Source: Litchfieldia sinesaloumensis (GTDB lineage: Bacteria > Bacillota > Bacilli > Bacillales > Bacillaceae_L). From it: a stretch of 64,000 nucleotides of DNA. The stretch lies in assembly GCF_900156865.1 (NCBI RefSeq), contig NZ_LT732529.1, positions 142,300 through 206,299 of the forward strand. Direction: 5' to 3'. Positions 35,032 through 41,696 of the stretch are shown one piece after another. How positions within the stretch are numbered: the first letter of the stretch is position 1; each line of letters begins with the position of its first letter. The position numbers and the translations under genes were made by a program. The notes beneath the pieces were generated by a model. It ran no database searches. It was given only the letters and a program-made list of their open reading frames with translations, and was not told the origin of the DNA.

Positions 35032-35595
35032 ATGGATGAAAAGGAACTAATACGTAGTGCAAAGCGTGGTGATTCACTCGCGTTTGCAATGCTTTTTAAG
35101 GAGCATTATCCTTTTTTAGTAAAATATCTTATAAAAGTTACAATGAAACCTGATATAGCCGAAGACCTGGCACAGGAAACAATGATGAAAAGTATGGAAA
35201 AAATTAAAATGTATAATGGCAAAGCAAAATTCTCCTCATGGCTGATAACAATAGCAACGAACTTATACATTGACGAACTCCGAAAGAAGAAACGTGAACA
35301 TAATTATCAGCAACAGGAACAAGCGTTACGAAAAATGAAATGGCAATTTAATAACCTATCGGAGGATTGGAATGACGTCCTTAATGCACTGGGAAGGCTT
35401 TCTGATGAAATTAGAATTCCAATTGTGCTAAAGCATTATTATGGATATTCGTATGAAGAAATAGCTGAAATGCTTCATATCGCCATTGGTACTGTTAAGT
35501 CGAGGATACATAATGGAATCCATACGGTAAGAAAGGAGCTGAGACCAAATGAAGAAAAACAAACTAGTACTGCTAAACAACGAACAACAACATGA
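35032..35595 (+). CDS. sigY: ECF RNA polymerase sigma factor, SigY-like
   Basis: A 187-residue ECF sigma factor. Region 2 is FAMLFKEHYPFLVKYLIKVTMKPDIAEDLAQET plus FSSWLITIATNLYIDELRKKKRE (about 17-90); region 4 is LSDEIRIPIVLKHYYGYSYEEIAEMLHIAIGTVKSRIH (about 123-162). It resembles B. subtilis SigY, and the following genes look like the yxlC/yxlE anti-sigma group, which supports the call. ATG behind CGGGGGAG. An ECF-type promoter precedes it. Its regulon cannot be told from the window. Confidence 0.88.
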   Translation: MDEKELIRSAKRGDSLAFAMLFKEHYPFLVKYLIKVTMKPDIAEDLAQETMMKSMEKIKMYNGKAKFSSWLITIATNLYIDELRKKKREHNYQQQEQALRKMKWQFNNLSEDWNDVLNALGRLSDEIRIPIVLKHYYGYSYEEIAEMLHIAIGTVKSRIHNGIHTVRKELRPNEEKQTSTAKQRTTT

Positions 35596-35902
35596 GGATG
35601 ATCCTGAAACGGTTCAAGAAGTTAAAGAAGCACTTACTAAAATAGACAATCACTATTCGGTTTTCACTCCGGATTTACAAGTGTTTGAACAAATGGTAGC
35701 AGCTGAACAACAGAAACAAAAAAAGAAATTTAGACGTGATTTAACTGCATTTATTTTAATTGCTTTACTTATTATGACAGGCTTAGTTACTGCCTTTTTT
35801 CAACTACCACTAGCATTTATCATCATACAAGGTATTGTAACGATAGGCTTACCACTTTATAGCTACTTTGGTAATAGAAAAAAGGTGATGGGTGTACGAT
35901 GA
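35549..35902 (+). CDS. yxlC: YxlC-like anti-sigma-Y factor
   Basis: A 117-residue protein with a soluble acidic N-terminus (about 1-70) and two hydrophobic helices (about 72-92 and 95-110). It overlaps the sigma factor gene by 47 nt and has its own AAGGAGCTGAG ribosome site. In B. subtilis YxlC binds and inhibits SigY, with YxlD/YxlE also required. Function assigned from position and topology. Confidence 0.75.
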   Translation: MKKNKLVLLNNEQQHEDDPETVQEVKEALTKIDNHYSVFTPDLQVFEQMVAAEQQKQKKKFRRDLTAFILIALLIMTGLVTAFFQLPLAFIIIQGIVTIGLPLYSYFGNRKKVMGVR

Positions 35903-36102
35903 CAACAGAAGATATCCGTATAATTATACCAGTCGTAATTTTAGTACTCATCCAAGGGTTTTGGCTGTTTTTAGATGCGAGAAAAAGGGGACATAATTAT
36001 TGGTTTTGGGGTATTTGGGGCTTGATTCAGACGCCATTGCCAACTATTTTTTATCTCATTTTTGCTAGAAAAATTTATCGTCGTAAAGCAGGTAGGGAAT
36101 GA
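35899..36102 (+). CDS. SigY-operon small membrane protein (YxlE/PLDc_N-like)
   Basis: A 67-residue protein with two helices (IIIPVVILVLIQGFWLFLDA and WFWGIWGLIQTPLPTIFYLIF), the arrangement of the phospholipase-D-nuclease N-terminal (PLDc_N) family to which B. subtilis YxlE belongs. ATG overlaps the upstream TGA. Likely helps hold the sigma factor inactive at the membrane. Confidence 0.7.
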   Translation: MTTEDIRIIIPVVILVLIQGFWLFLDARKRGHNYWFWGIWGLIQTPLPTIFYLIFARKIYRRKAGRE

Positions 36103-36308
36103 TGAGGAATATAGCGAAATATATTGTATTAATGATAGCTATTGTTGGACAAATCATAGGTATTGTTTTTTTGTTCATTGATATATCGAGGGCTTTAACG
36201 TTTTATGCCTTTTATATGGTTGCCATTATTTTATTATTTGCATTGTTAGTTTGGGAACGAAAAAGTGAGAAAAGGGAGGATGATGAAAATGATTATCGTG
36301 ACTACTGA
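36099..36308 (+). CDS. SigY-operon small membrane protein (YxlD-like position)
   Basis: A 69-residue protein with two hydrophobic helices (about 5-28 and 33-52) and an acidic C-terminal tail. Overlaps both neighbours (ATGA upstream). I do not recognise the sequence beyond its place in the sigma-Y operon, where B. subtilis has YxlD. Confidence 0.7.
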   Translation: MMRNIAKYIVLMIAIVGQIIGIVFLFIDISRALTFYAFYMVAIILLFALLVWERKSEKREDDENDYRDY

Positions 36309-36603
36309 TTTTGTACCAGGTAAAGAAATAAAAGAGCTAAAAGGGTTCGTTAGAGGAGGCACCGTTCAGTCGAAGCATATAGGAAGAGACATTATGGCAG
36401 GATTTAAAACAATTGTTGGAGGAGAAATTTCCGATTATACAGAAATGCTAGAAGAGGCAAGGCAAAAAGCGATTGGACGAATGGTGGATGATGCAAAGGC
36501 AAAAGGAGCAAATGCGGTTATCGCGATGCGTCTACAAACATCAGCTGTGATGCAAAATGCATCAGAAATTATTGCATATGGTACAGCAGTTTATGTAGAA
36601 TAA
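36289..36603 (+). CDS. YbjQ / DUF74 family protein
   Basis: A 104-residue protein of the YbjQ family (MIIVTTDFVPGKEIKELKGFVRGG; MVDDAKAKGANAVIAMRLQTS), small pentameric proteins annotated as putative heavy-metal binding; function unproven. ATG 36289 is chosen: GGGAGG is 10 nt upstream and the family starts MIIVTT. An ATG two codons earlier is possible. It overlaps the previous gene and is the last of the sigY operon, where B. subtilis has an ABC transporter (yxlFG) instead. Confidence 0.88.
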   Translation: MIIVTTDFVPGKEIKELKGFVRGGTVQSKHIGRDIMAGFKTIVGGEISDYTEMLEEARQKAIGRMVDDAKAKGANAVIAMRLQTSAVMQNASEIIAYGTAVYVE

Positions 36604-36612
36604 TCCCTTTTC

Positions 36613-36646
36613 AAGCTAGAATAGAAAGCCTATTCTAGCTTTTTTA
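36613..36646 (+). terminator. Terminator after sigY operon
   Basis: AAGCTAGAATA pairs with TATTCTAGCTT, followed by T-run. Confidence 0.88.
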
Positions 36647-36711
36647 TTATAAAAAAGCCTTTCCTATGATAGGATAGACTCATTAAGATAGCAGGGAAGG
36701 TAGGGACCGAG

Positions 36712-37731
36712 ATGAATGATCGCTATTCTCGACAAGAACTTTTTACTCCAATTAGAGCAGAAGGGCAACAGAAAATACGAAATAAGCATGTCCTAATTGT
36801 CGGTGCCGGTGCACTAGGTACGGGAAGTGCAGAAGGGCTTGTTCGGGCAGGTATAGGTAAACTCACTATTGTTGATCGCGATTATGTAGAATGGACAAAT
36901 TTGCAAAGACAACAATTATATAGCGAAGAGGATGCAGCCAATCGTTTACCAAAGGCCGTTGCTGCTAAAAGACGATTGGAAATGATTAACTCTGAGGTGG
37001 AAATTCAGGCACATGTTATGGATGTTTCGATTGAGGAGATTGAAAATATTATTGTAGATATAGACCTAATTATCGATGCTACTGATAATTTTGATATTAG
37101 AATGCTCCTAAATGATGCATCACAAAAATTTAACATACCATGGATTTATGGGGCATGTGTTGGTAGCTATGGGATTAGTTATTGCATTCTGCCAGGACAG
37201 ACACCATGTCTTCATTGCCTGTTAGAAACCGTTCCGATAGGTGGACTGACATGTGACACTGTTGGAATTATTAGCCCCGCTGTTCAAATGGTAGTAGCCT
37301 ATCAGGTAACTGAAGCACTTAAATTATTAGTGGAAGATTATGAAGCGCTTAGAAACAAACTGGTGTCATTTGATTTGTGGAAAAACCAGCACACTGCTAT
37401 TAAGGTCGACAGAGTAAAAAAGGAAGGTTGCCTTTCATGTGGTACCAATCCTACATATCCATATTTGTCATACGAGAACCAAACAAAGTCAGCAGTTCTA
37501 TGTGGAAGGGATTCTGTTCAAATACGACCAAGCGATAAAATTGAAAGAGATTTAGATTCTCTGGCAGAACTTTTATCGGCTCAAGGTGGCAAAATTGAAA
37601 AGAATCCGTATCTCTTATCTTTTACAAAAGACCAAAATCGGATGGTTATCTTCAAAGACGGACGTGTTCTCATACATGGAACAAAGGATATATCAGAAGC
37701 TAAGGGCTTGTATCATCGTTATTTAGGATAA
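36712..37731 (+). CDS. ThiF/MoeB family adenylyltransferase
   Basis: A 339-residue E1-like enzyme that adenylates the C-terminus of a small sulfur carrier (ThiS or MoaD) for thiazole or molybdopterin synthesis. Visible: nucleotide loop GAGALGTGSAEGLVRAGIG (about 31-49), DRDYVEWTNLQRQ arginine finger, IDATDNFDIRMLLND, Zn cysteines (PCLHCL and CLSCG), and catalytic Cys in GGLTCDTVG. A ~80-residue C-terminal extension (LCGRDSVQIRP) is typical of Bacillus ThiF/MoeB. No thi or moa genes adjoin, so the partner is undecided. ATG behind GGAAGG. Confidence 0.9.
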   Translation: MNDRYSRQELFTPIRAEGQQKIRNKHVLIVGAGALGTGSAEGLVRAGIGKLTIVDRDYVEWTNLQRQQLYSEEDAANRLPKAVAAKRRLEMINSEVEIQAHVMDVSIEEIENIIVDIDLIIDATDNFDIRMLLNDASQKFNIPWIYGACVGSYGISYCILPGQTPCLHCLLETVPIGGLTCDTVGIISPAVQMVVAYQVTEALKLLVEDYEALRNKLVSFDLWKNQHTAIKVDRVKKEGCLSCGTNPTYPYLSYENQTKSAVLCGRDSVQIRPSDKIERDLDSLAELLSAQGGKIEKNPYLLSFTKDQNRMVIFKDGRVLIHGTKDISEAKGLYHRYLG

Positions 37732-37839
37732 CTAGTTAATTCCATATTCAGTTCTAAAAAGAACTCCTTCATGTCAGCGAAAACAGATTCACAAAAGATT
37801 CAAACGTTTGACAAAATGTTGCCTTAAAATACGCAAAAG

Positions 37840-37867
37840 TTGATTGAATTTGATGATACTCTATTAT
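37840..37867 (+). promoter_or_regulatory. Promoter before a 27-codon gene
   Basis: TTGATT (37840-37845), 16-nt spacer, TATTAT (37862-37867), 27 nt before the GTG start. Confidence 0.45.
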
Positions 37868-37893
37868 CATAAAAGGATAATGGGGGAATCAAA

Positions 37894-37977
37894 GTGGAAG
37901 AACTATCAATTACATTTAATATTGCAGCATCTTTGGTATTACTATTTTTCATTGGTGCAATAATAATAGAATCCTAA
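37894..37977 (+). CDS. Small hydrophobic membrane peptide (27 aa)
   Basis: GTG start 6 nt after a GGGGGAA ribosome site; 27 codons; TAA stop. The peptide is acidic at the N-terminus (M-E-E-L-S), then a single hydrophobic helix (about residues 8-25) ending E-S. A promoter-like pair stands upstream and a strong palindromic terminator begins immediately after the stop. The whole transcription unit is about 150 bp. Function unknown; similar tiny membrane proteins regulate transporters or enzymes, but nothing here says which. Confidence 0.6.
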   Translation: MEELSITFNIAASLVLLFFIGAIIIES

Positions 37978-37978
37978 A

Positions 37979-38007
37979 AAAAAATCCACGCATGCGTGGA
38001 TTTTTTA
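37979..38007. terminator. Bidirectional terminator (27-aa gene / truncated hemoglobin)
   Basis: ATCCACGCATGCGTGGAT (37984-38001) is a perfect 18-bp palindrome flanked by A and T runs. Confidence 0.9.
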
Positions 38008-38388
38008 GTCTGGCGTATTTACCATGATTCCTGCTACTTGTTGGAGTCGCGCATAGAAGGCTTCAGCTGCATCACCAGTAAGTCCCGTTTCTTCGAATGC
38101 TTCTTTCATACAACGTAGCCATGCTTTAGCACGTGTAGGTGTTACTTCAAAAGGCATATGCCGATATCTCATTGCCGGTGGACCAAATTCATTACTATAC
38201 AATGTTGGGCCACCTAAAAACTGGGTTAAGAACATATATTGTTTTCTTTTAATTTCCTCGATATCTCCTTCGAATAAAGGAGCTAAATCTGAATCAGCAT
38301 ATACTTTAGGGTAAAAAGCCTCAACTAAGTTTTCGATAGCATCGGCTCCACCAATTTCTTCATATAAATTATTCAATTTAAAATCCAT
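38005..38388 (-). CDS. yjbI: Group II truncated hemoglobin
   Basis: A 127-residue 2-on-2 globin. Visible: NLYEEIGGADAIENLVEAFYPKVYAD (A-B helices, Tyr at B10), FLGGPTLYSNEFG loop, the proximal His in RYRHMPFEVT (F8), and Trp in AKAWLRCM (G8), as in the Bacillus YjbI/GlbO group. Such globins bind O2 and NO, often with a peroxidase-like activity. ATG start behind GGTGGTGAAAC (weak). An Fnr-type palindrome 60 bp upstream predicts induction at low oxygen. Confidence 0.92.
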   Translation of the reverse strand: MDFKLNNLYEEIGGADAIENLVEAFYPKVYADSDLAPLFEGDIEEIKRKQYMFLTQFLGGPTLYSNEFGPPAMRYRHMPFEVTPTRAKAWLRCMKEAFEETGLTGDAAEAFYARLQQVAGIMVNTPD

Positions 38389-38421
38389 CGTTTCACCACC
38401 ACTAAATATTATATTATAAGT

Positions 38422-38427
38422 ACTATA
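38422..38427 (-). promoter_or_regulatory. Likely -10 of the truncated hemoglobin gene
   Basis: On the minus strand TATAGT. The transcription start from it would be near 38415, placing the centre of the palindrome at 38449-38464 at -41.5. A second -10 candidate TATAAT lies at 38413-38418. Confidence 0.45.
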
Positions 38428-38448
38428 CCAATACTAAAAACAACAAGG

Positions 38449-38464
38449 TGTGATTTGAATCACA
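38449..38464. promoter_or_regulatory. Fnr/CRP-type box upstream of truncated hemoglobin
   Basis: TGTGATTTGAATCACA: perfect TGTGA-N6-TCACA. Fits the Fnr box of Bacillus (TGTGA-N6-TCACA) and is at the class-II activator distance from a TATAGT -10. The palindrome is seen; Fnr as the regulator is inferred. Confidence 0.7.
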
Positions 38465-38606
38465 ATTATACTTAATCATTCCCATTGATGTGAATGTTTG
38501 CTATTATAAAAATAACCAGAAGAATTTGTGTTAGTGATAGCTATTTCTATTAATACTATCTTAAACAAAAACAAATTTTATTACAATTTAGGAGTGTGAG
38601 TTTTAC

Positions 38607-39875
38607 GTGGACGATTTGCCACTGAGTACCATTATTTTGTTAGTTGTTTTAATCTTTTTATCAGCTTTCTTTTCTGCGAGTGAAACGGCTTTTTCGAGTG
38701 TTAACAGAATACGGCTCAAGAATTATGTAGATGAAAAACGACGTGGAAGTAAGAAAGCATTTTACATTACGGAGCATTTTGACAATGCACTTTCAACAAT
38801 CTTAGTTGGAAATAATATCGTTAATATTGCTGCTGCGTCAATCGCATCTAAAGTTGCTACAGATCTTTTTGGAGGCAATACAGGACTTGTAGTCAGTACA
38901 TTCGTAATGACATTACTCATTTTAATCTTCGGGGAAGTACTTCCAAAGTCATTTGCAAAAGAAAATGCGGAGACCTTTTCGTTACGAGTCTCAGGTATTC
39001 TCTTTTCATTAATGAAGTTACTGACGCCAATTACATATTTATTTGGATTATTGAAGGCAATGGCAGCTAAGCTTATTAAGAGTAATAATGATGCTCCATC
39101 CTTCACTGAAGAGGAACTTAAGGTAATGGTTGATATGAGTGAAGAAGAGGGCGTTATTGATAATAAAGAAAAAGAATTGGTACACCGCTCACTTGATTTT
39201 AACGATATATTAGTTGGAGAAATTTTAACACCTCGAATCGATATGATCGCGGTGGAAGTTAATGATCCTATTGAAAAAATTCGTGATATGTTTTTAGAAG
39301 AACGATTTTCACGTGTCCCAGTGTATGAAGAGAATATTGATAATATCATTGGGATTTTATCAGAACGTGAATTTCTAAGTCTCCTTGTTCAACAAAAGAA
39401 GATTAATGTTCGTTCTATAATCCGTAAACCGTTTTTTGTGGTAGAATCAATGAAAATTTCAACCTTATTGCCTGAGCTTCAAAAAAGTAAGACACATATG
39501 GCAATCGTTGTTGACGAATTTGGTGGAACATCTGGTTTAATTACGCTAGAGGACATAATTGAAGAGATTGTTGGAGAAATCTGGGATGAGCATGATGAAA
39601 AAATTAAGTACATTACTCAAATAGATGAAAATACGTATGAAATAAATGCAGATATGCCACTTGATGACTTTGCAGAGATCATAGGAATTGAAGAACCTGA
39701 AAGTTCACATCATTCTGTTGGTGGATGGATATTTGAGTCCTTTGAGAAGATTCCGGTCATCGGTGACACGTTTGATTATCACCATCTCACCTTAACAGTT
39801 GTAGAAGTCGAAAATCGACGAATAAGAAAAGTGAATGTAGAAGTTAACCAACCAATATTAGATATTGAAGATTAA
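38607..39875 (+). CDS. CNNM/CorC-type Mg2+ efflux protein (MpfA-like)
   Basis: A 422-residue protein with an N-terminal DUF21/CNNM membrane domain (about 1-170; FFSASETAFSSVNRIRLKN), two CBS domains (about 200-325; MTPRIDM-like ILTPRIDMIAVEV and GTSGLITLEDIIEEIVGEI) and a C-terminal CorC_HlyC domain (about 340-420). Bacillus MpfA (YhdP) of this family exports magnesium. Closest paralogue (YhdP or YhdT) cannot be decided. Start GTG 38607 behind TTAGGAGTG. No M-box riboswitch is visible upstream. Confidence 0.9.
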   Translation: MDDLPLSTIILLVVLIFLSAFFSASETAFSSVNRIRLKNYVDEKRRGSKKAFYITEHFDNALSTILVGNNIVNIAAASIASKVATDLFGGNTGLVVSTFVMTLLILIFGEVLPKSFAKENAETFSLRVSGILFSLMKLLTPITYLFGLLKAMAAKLIKSNNDAPSFTEEELKVMVDMSEEEGVIDNKEKELVHRSLDFNDILVGEILTPRIDMIAVEVNDPIEKIRDMFLEERFSRVPVYEENIDNIIGILSEREFLSLLVQQKKINVRSIIRKPFFVVESMKISTLLPELQKSKTHMAIVVDEFGGTSGLITLEDIIEEIVGEIWDEHDEKIKYITQIDENTYEINADMPLDDFAEIIGIEEPESSHHSVGGWIFESFEKIPVIGDTFDYHHLTLTVVEVENRRIRKVNVEVNQPILDIED

Positions 39876-39888
39876 TTATATAACACGA

Positions 39889-39947
39889 GGGGACGGTTCT
39901 TTAAGTAATCCAAAATGGATAACGTAAAAGTGCCGTCCCCTCTTTAG
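39889..39947. terminator. Bidirectional terminator after corC-like gene
   Basis: GAGGGGACGG (39889-39898) pairs exactly with CCGTCCCCTC (39935-39944), loop about 36 nt, T-run after. Same type of stem occurs in many Bacillus genomes. Confidence 0.78.
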
Positions 39948-40337
39948 CTACTGAATAATATCAGCGAGATCTGCAGGAATAGGTATTTTGTCATCAACAT
40001 CATATTTTTTTTCAAATGAATGGTATTCAAAGAGAATCCCTTCCGGTGAGGATACTGATAAGTCTAGAATGTAGTCACCATGATCCCCTTTGGTTTCAAG
40101 ATAAAATGTATTATCATCAATTTTCAGGTGATAAAAGTGATATTGAAACCCTAGAAATTCTTTTGTATCAAAACTCGTGTTCGGGTGGGTCGAAATGTAC
40201 TGAGCTAAATCATCAATTGTGGCCATGGGTTTGTGCAATACAGTATTAATTTTTTCTTTTACAATTTGGGATGTAGTCGAAAATGTTTCCTTTGCCTTCG
40301 TTGTTAAATCCCGAATAAACTGATTAACTTCACTCAA
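39948..40337 (-). CDS. Hypothetical protein
   Basis: A 129-residue soluble protein that I do not recognise. The N-terminal third is helical and Lys-rich; the rest alternates strands (FLGFQYHFYHLKIDDNTFYLETKGDHGDYILDL) and has an acidic C-terminus. No signal or membrane segment. The ATG has AGGAGAGATC upstream. It lies 30 bp downstream of the DUF4025 gene on the same strand and may be co-transcribed with it. Confidence 0.75.
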   Translation of the reverse strand: MSEVNQFIRDLTTKAKETFSTTSQIVKEKINTVLHKPMATIDDLAQYISTHPNTSFDTKEFLGFQYHFYHLKIDDNTFYLETKGDHGDYILDLSVSSPEGILFEYHSFEKKYDVDDKIPIPADLADIIQ

Positions 40338-40368
40338 TCCGGATCTCTCCTAAAAAGGATTTTCTTAG

Positions 40369-40587
40369 TTAAGAATAATAATCCTGGTAGCCCTCGCGTG
40401 GAATTTCGACATTTTTACCTTTAACGTCATCAACTACGGCTTTAATTTCACCTTCCATGTAAGCATCGCTTACTTGTTCATGTGTTGTAGCAAGTCCAGA
40501 TGACAATTGGTCATTCTTGCCGTAGTCCTCGATCTCATACTGCCTACCTGCTAACTCTTCTGTGCCGTTTTGTAATTTATCCTTCAA
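40369..40587 (-). CDS. yozQ: DUF4025 / YozQ-like small protein
   Basis: A 72-residue hydrophilic protein containing SSGLATTHEQVSDAYMEG, the core motif of the YozQ (DUF4025) family of Bacillus. Function unknown; members are small and typical of sporeformers. ATG start behind GGAGGAGAT. Downstream is the hypothetical gene at 39948, upstream an array of 51-bp repeats. Confidence 0.82.
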   Translation of the reverse strand: MKDKLQNGTEELAGRQYEIEDYGKNDQLSSGLATTHEQVSDAYMEGEIKAVVDDVKGKNVEIPREGYQDYYS

Positions 40588-40689
40588 AGTAATCTCCTCC
40601 TACTCATAGTGTCATCATAATTAGTATCCCAACAAAATTTTGTAATAAGTCTAGTTAATAATTGGAACCTTAGACTGTGAAAGGGGTTG

Positions 40690-40803
40690 TTAATCCGGTA
40701 AGCGCTGCATGCCCGTACCAAGTGAGCAGCAAGGATAAAGGTAACGCAAGTAGTGCTGCATACCCGTAGCAAGTGAGAAGTAAAAAAGGTTACGGAAGCA
40801 ATA
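40690..40803. repeat. Array D: two 51-bp repeats
   Basis: Two copies with 51-bp spacing: GCTGCATGCCCGTA at 40704 and GCTGCATACCCGTA at 40755, each followed by CAAGTGAG. The units start GGTAA(C)GC and a third partial start (GGTTACGG) follows. The GGTAACGCAAG start resembles array C at 58180. It fills the gap between the DUF4025 gene and the SASP terminator. Confidence 0.7.
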
Positions 40804-40816
40804 GGGCAATTATAAA

Positions 40817-40851
40817 TAAAAACGAGAGACACCCTTTTGGGGTGCCTCTCT
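40817..40851 (-). terminator. Terminator after sspB-like gene
   Basis: On the minus strand GAGAGGCACCCC pairs with GGGTGTCTCTC, followed by GTTTTTAT. Confidence 0.85.
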
Positions 40852-40872
40852 AGCCATATTATTTAATTGTTA

Positions 40873-41082
40873 TTAACCTTGACGTCCACTCATAGATTGT
40901 TGAGCGAATGATACTAAACGCTTTGTAATTTCTCCACCAACTGATCCGTTTGCGCGAGATGTAGTGTCAGCACCTAAGTTAACACCAAATTCTTGAGCAA
41001 TTTCATACTTCATTTGGTCGATAGCTTGTTCTGCACCTGGTACTAATAATTGGTTACTGTTGTTGCTATTGTTGTTTGCCAT
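40873..41082 (-). CDS. sspB: Alpha/beta-type small acid-soluble spore protein
   Basis: A 69-residue SASP that coats and protects forespore DNA. It has the GPR protease cleavage region ([20 protein letters not shown], residues about 31-50) and the conserved [12 protein letters not shown]. An Asn/Ser-rich N-terminus follows the initiating Met. Position before yheE-yheD matches B. subtilis sspB. ATG behind AAGGAGATG. A sigma-G-type promoter and a hairpin leader lie upstream; paralogue identity within the alpha/beta group is by context only. Confidence 0.93.
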   Translation of the reverse strand: MANNNSNNSNQLLVPGAEQAIDQMKYEIAQEFGVNLGADTTSRANGSVGGEITKRLVSFAQQSMSGRQG

Positions 41083-41159
41083 TTTCCTTCATCTCCTTAA
41101 ACTGATTTTTTTTGGTGGGTTACTCCGGAATTGCACCAGATATAAGGGTTTCCTTAGCC

Positions 41160-41190
41160 TCTAGGCTAACCCGTTTTATAAACTTTTCTA
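41160..41190 (-). promoter_or_regulatory. Leader hairpin of the SASP gene
   Basis: On the minus strand TTAGCC-TAGA-GGCTAA is a perfect stem-loop, enclosed by GGG...CCC. It sits in a leader of about 150 nt. No T-run follows; effect unknown. Confidence 0.4.
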
Positions 41191-41240
41191 ATGATGTTCG
41201 GTGGTGCTTGGTGAGTTGCTGTTGCTGTGTTTGTACTAAG

Positions 41241-41270
41241 TATTATGTGACGTAAAACGATTTATATTCG
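41241..41270 (-). promoter_or_regulatory. Sigma-G promoter of the SASP gene
   Basis: On the minus strand CGAATA, 17-nt spacer, CATAATA, matching the forespore sigma-G pattern (TGMATR / CATNNTA) with one mismatch. Other than this promoter and the leader hairpin, 41083-41375 shows no gene. Confidence 0.62.
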
Positions 41271-41375
41271 AAAATTTATCTACCAATTAATTCCTTTGAA
41301 ATAGAAAGCATAACAGCCTCGATTCATCAAAAACTATTTGTAATAAATCTTGAATTATGAGTAGGAGAGAAGAGC

Positions 41376-41618
41376 ATGGCTATTTGTCCATTATGTAATG
41401 GCTTTAATAAAGCAAGTTTCTCTTGTGCACAATGTGGAAGTACTCTTGAGGATTCTGGACGCATTATCGATTATTTTGACGACTATAGTGCATATATGCA
41501 AATCGATGACATGAAGAGGATAGATGGTTTTCAAACAACGTTACAAGACAATGAATGTGCTCATTTATTTTATTGTACAAACTGCCATACGGATGAGATC
41601 AAATTTATTAAAGAATAG
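41376..41618 (+). CDS. Small zinc-ribbon-type protein
   Basis: An 80-residue protein with CPLC near residue 4, CAQCG near residue 17 and CTNCH near residue 67, enough cysteines for a zinc ribbon. Between them is an acidic segment with many Asp and Tyr. I do not recognise the family. ATG behind TAGGAGAGAAG. It converges on msmX with a shared terminator. Confidence 0.78.
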   Translation: MAICPLCNGFNKASFSCAQCGSTLEDSGRIIDYFDDYSAYMQIDDMKRIDGFQTTLQDNECAHLFYCTNCHTDEIKFIKE

Positions 41619-41649
41619 GTACCATTGTAACTGCCACTTGGTCCAACAA

Positions 41650-41682
41650 CAAAAAAAGTCGCCCAATGATGGACGACTTTTA
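41650..41682. terminator. Bidirectional terminator (zinc-ribbon gene / msmX)
   Basis: AAAGTCG(C)CC pairs with GG(A)CGACTTT, A and T runs outside. Confidence 0.82.
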
Positions 41683-41696
41683 CTTTTTACTATTAA

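Noticed and set aside
40584-40832. Open frame of 82 codons on the minus strand
   Set aside because: It runs through the 51-bp repeats and the SASP terminator; no ribosome site and Cys-rich nonsense composition.
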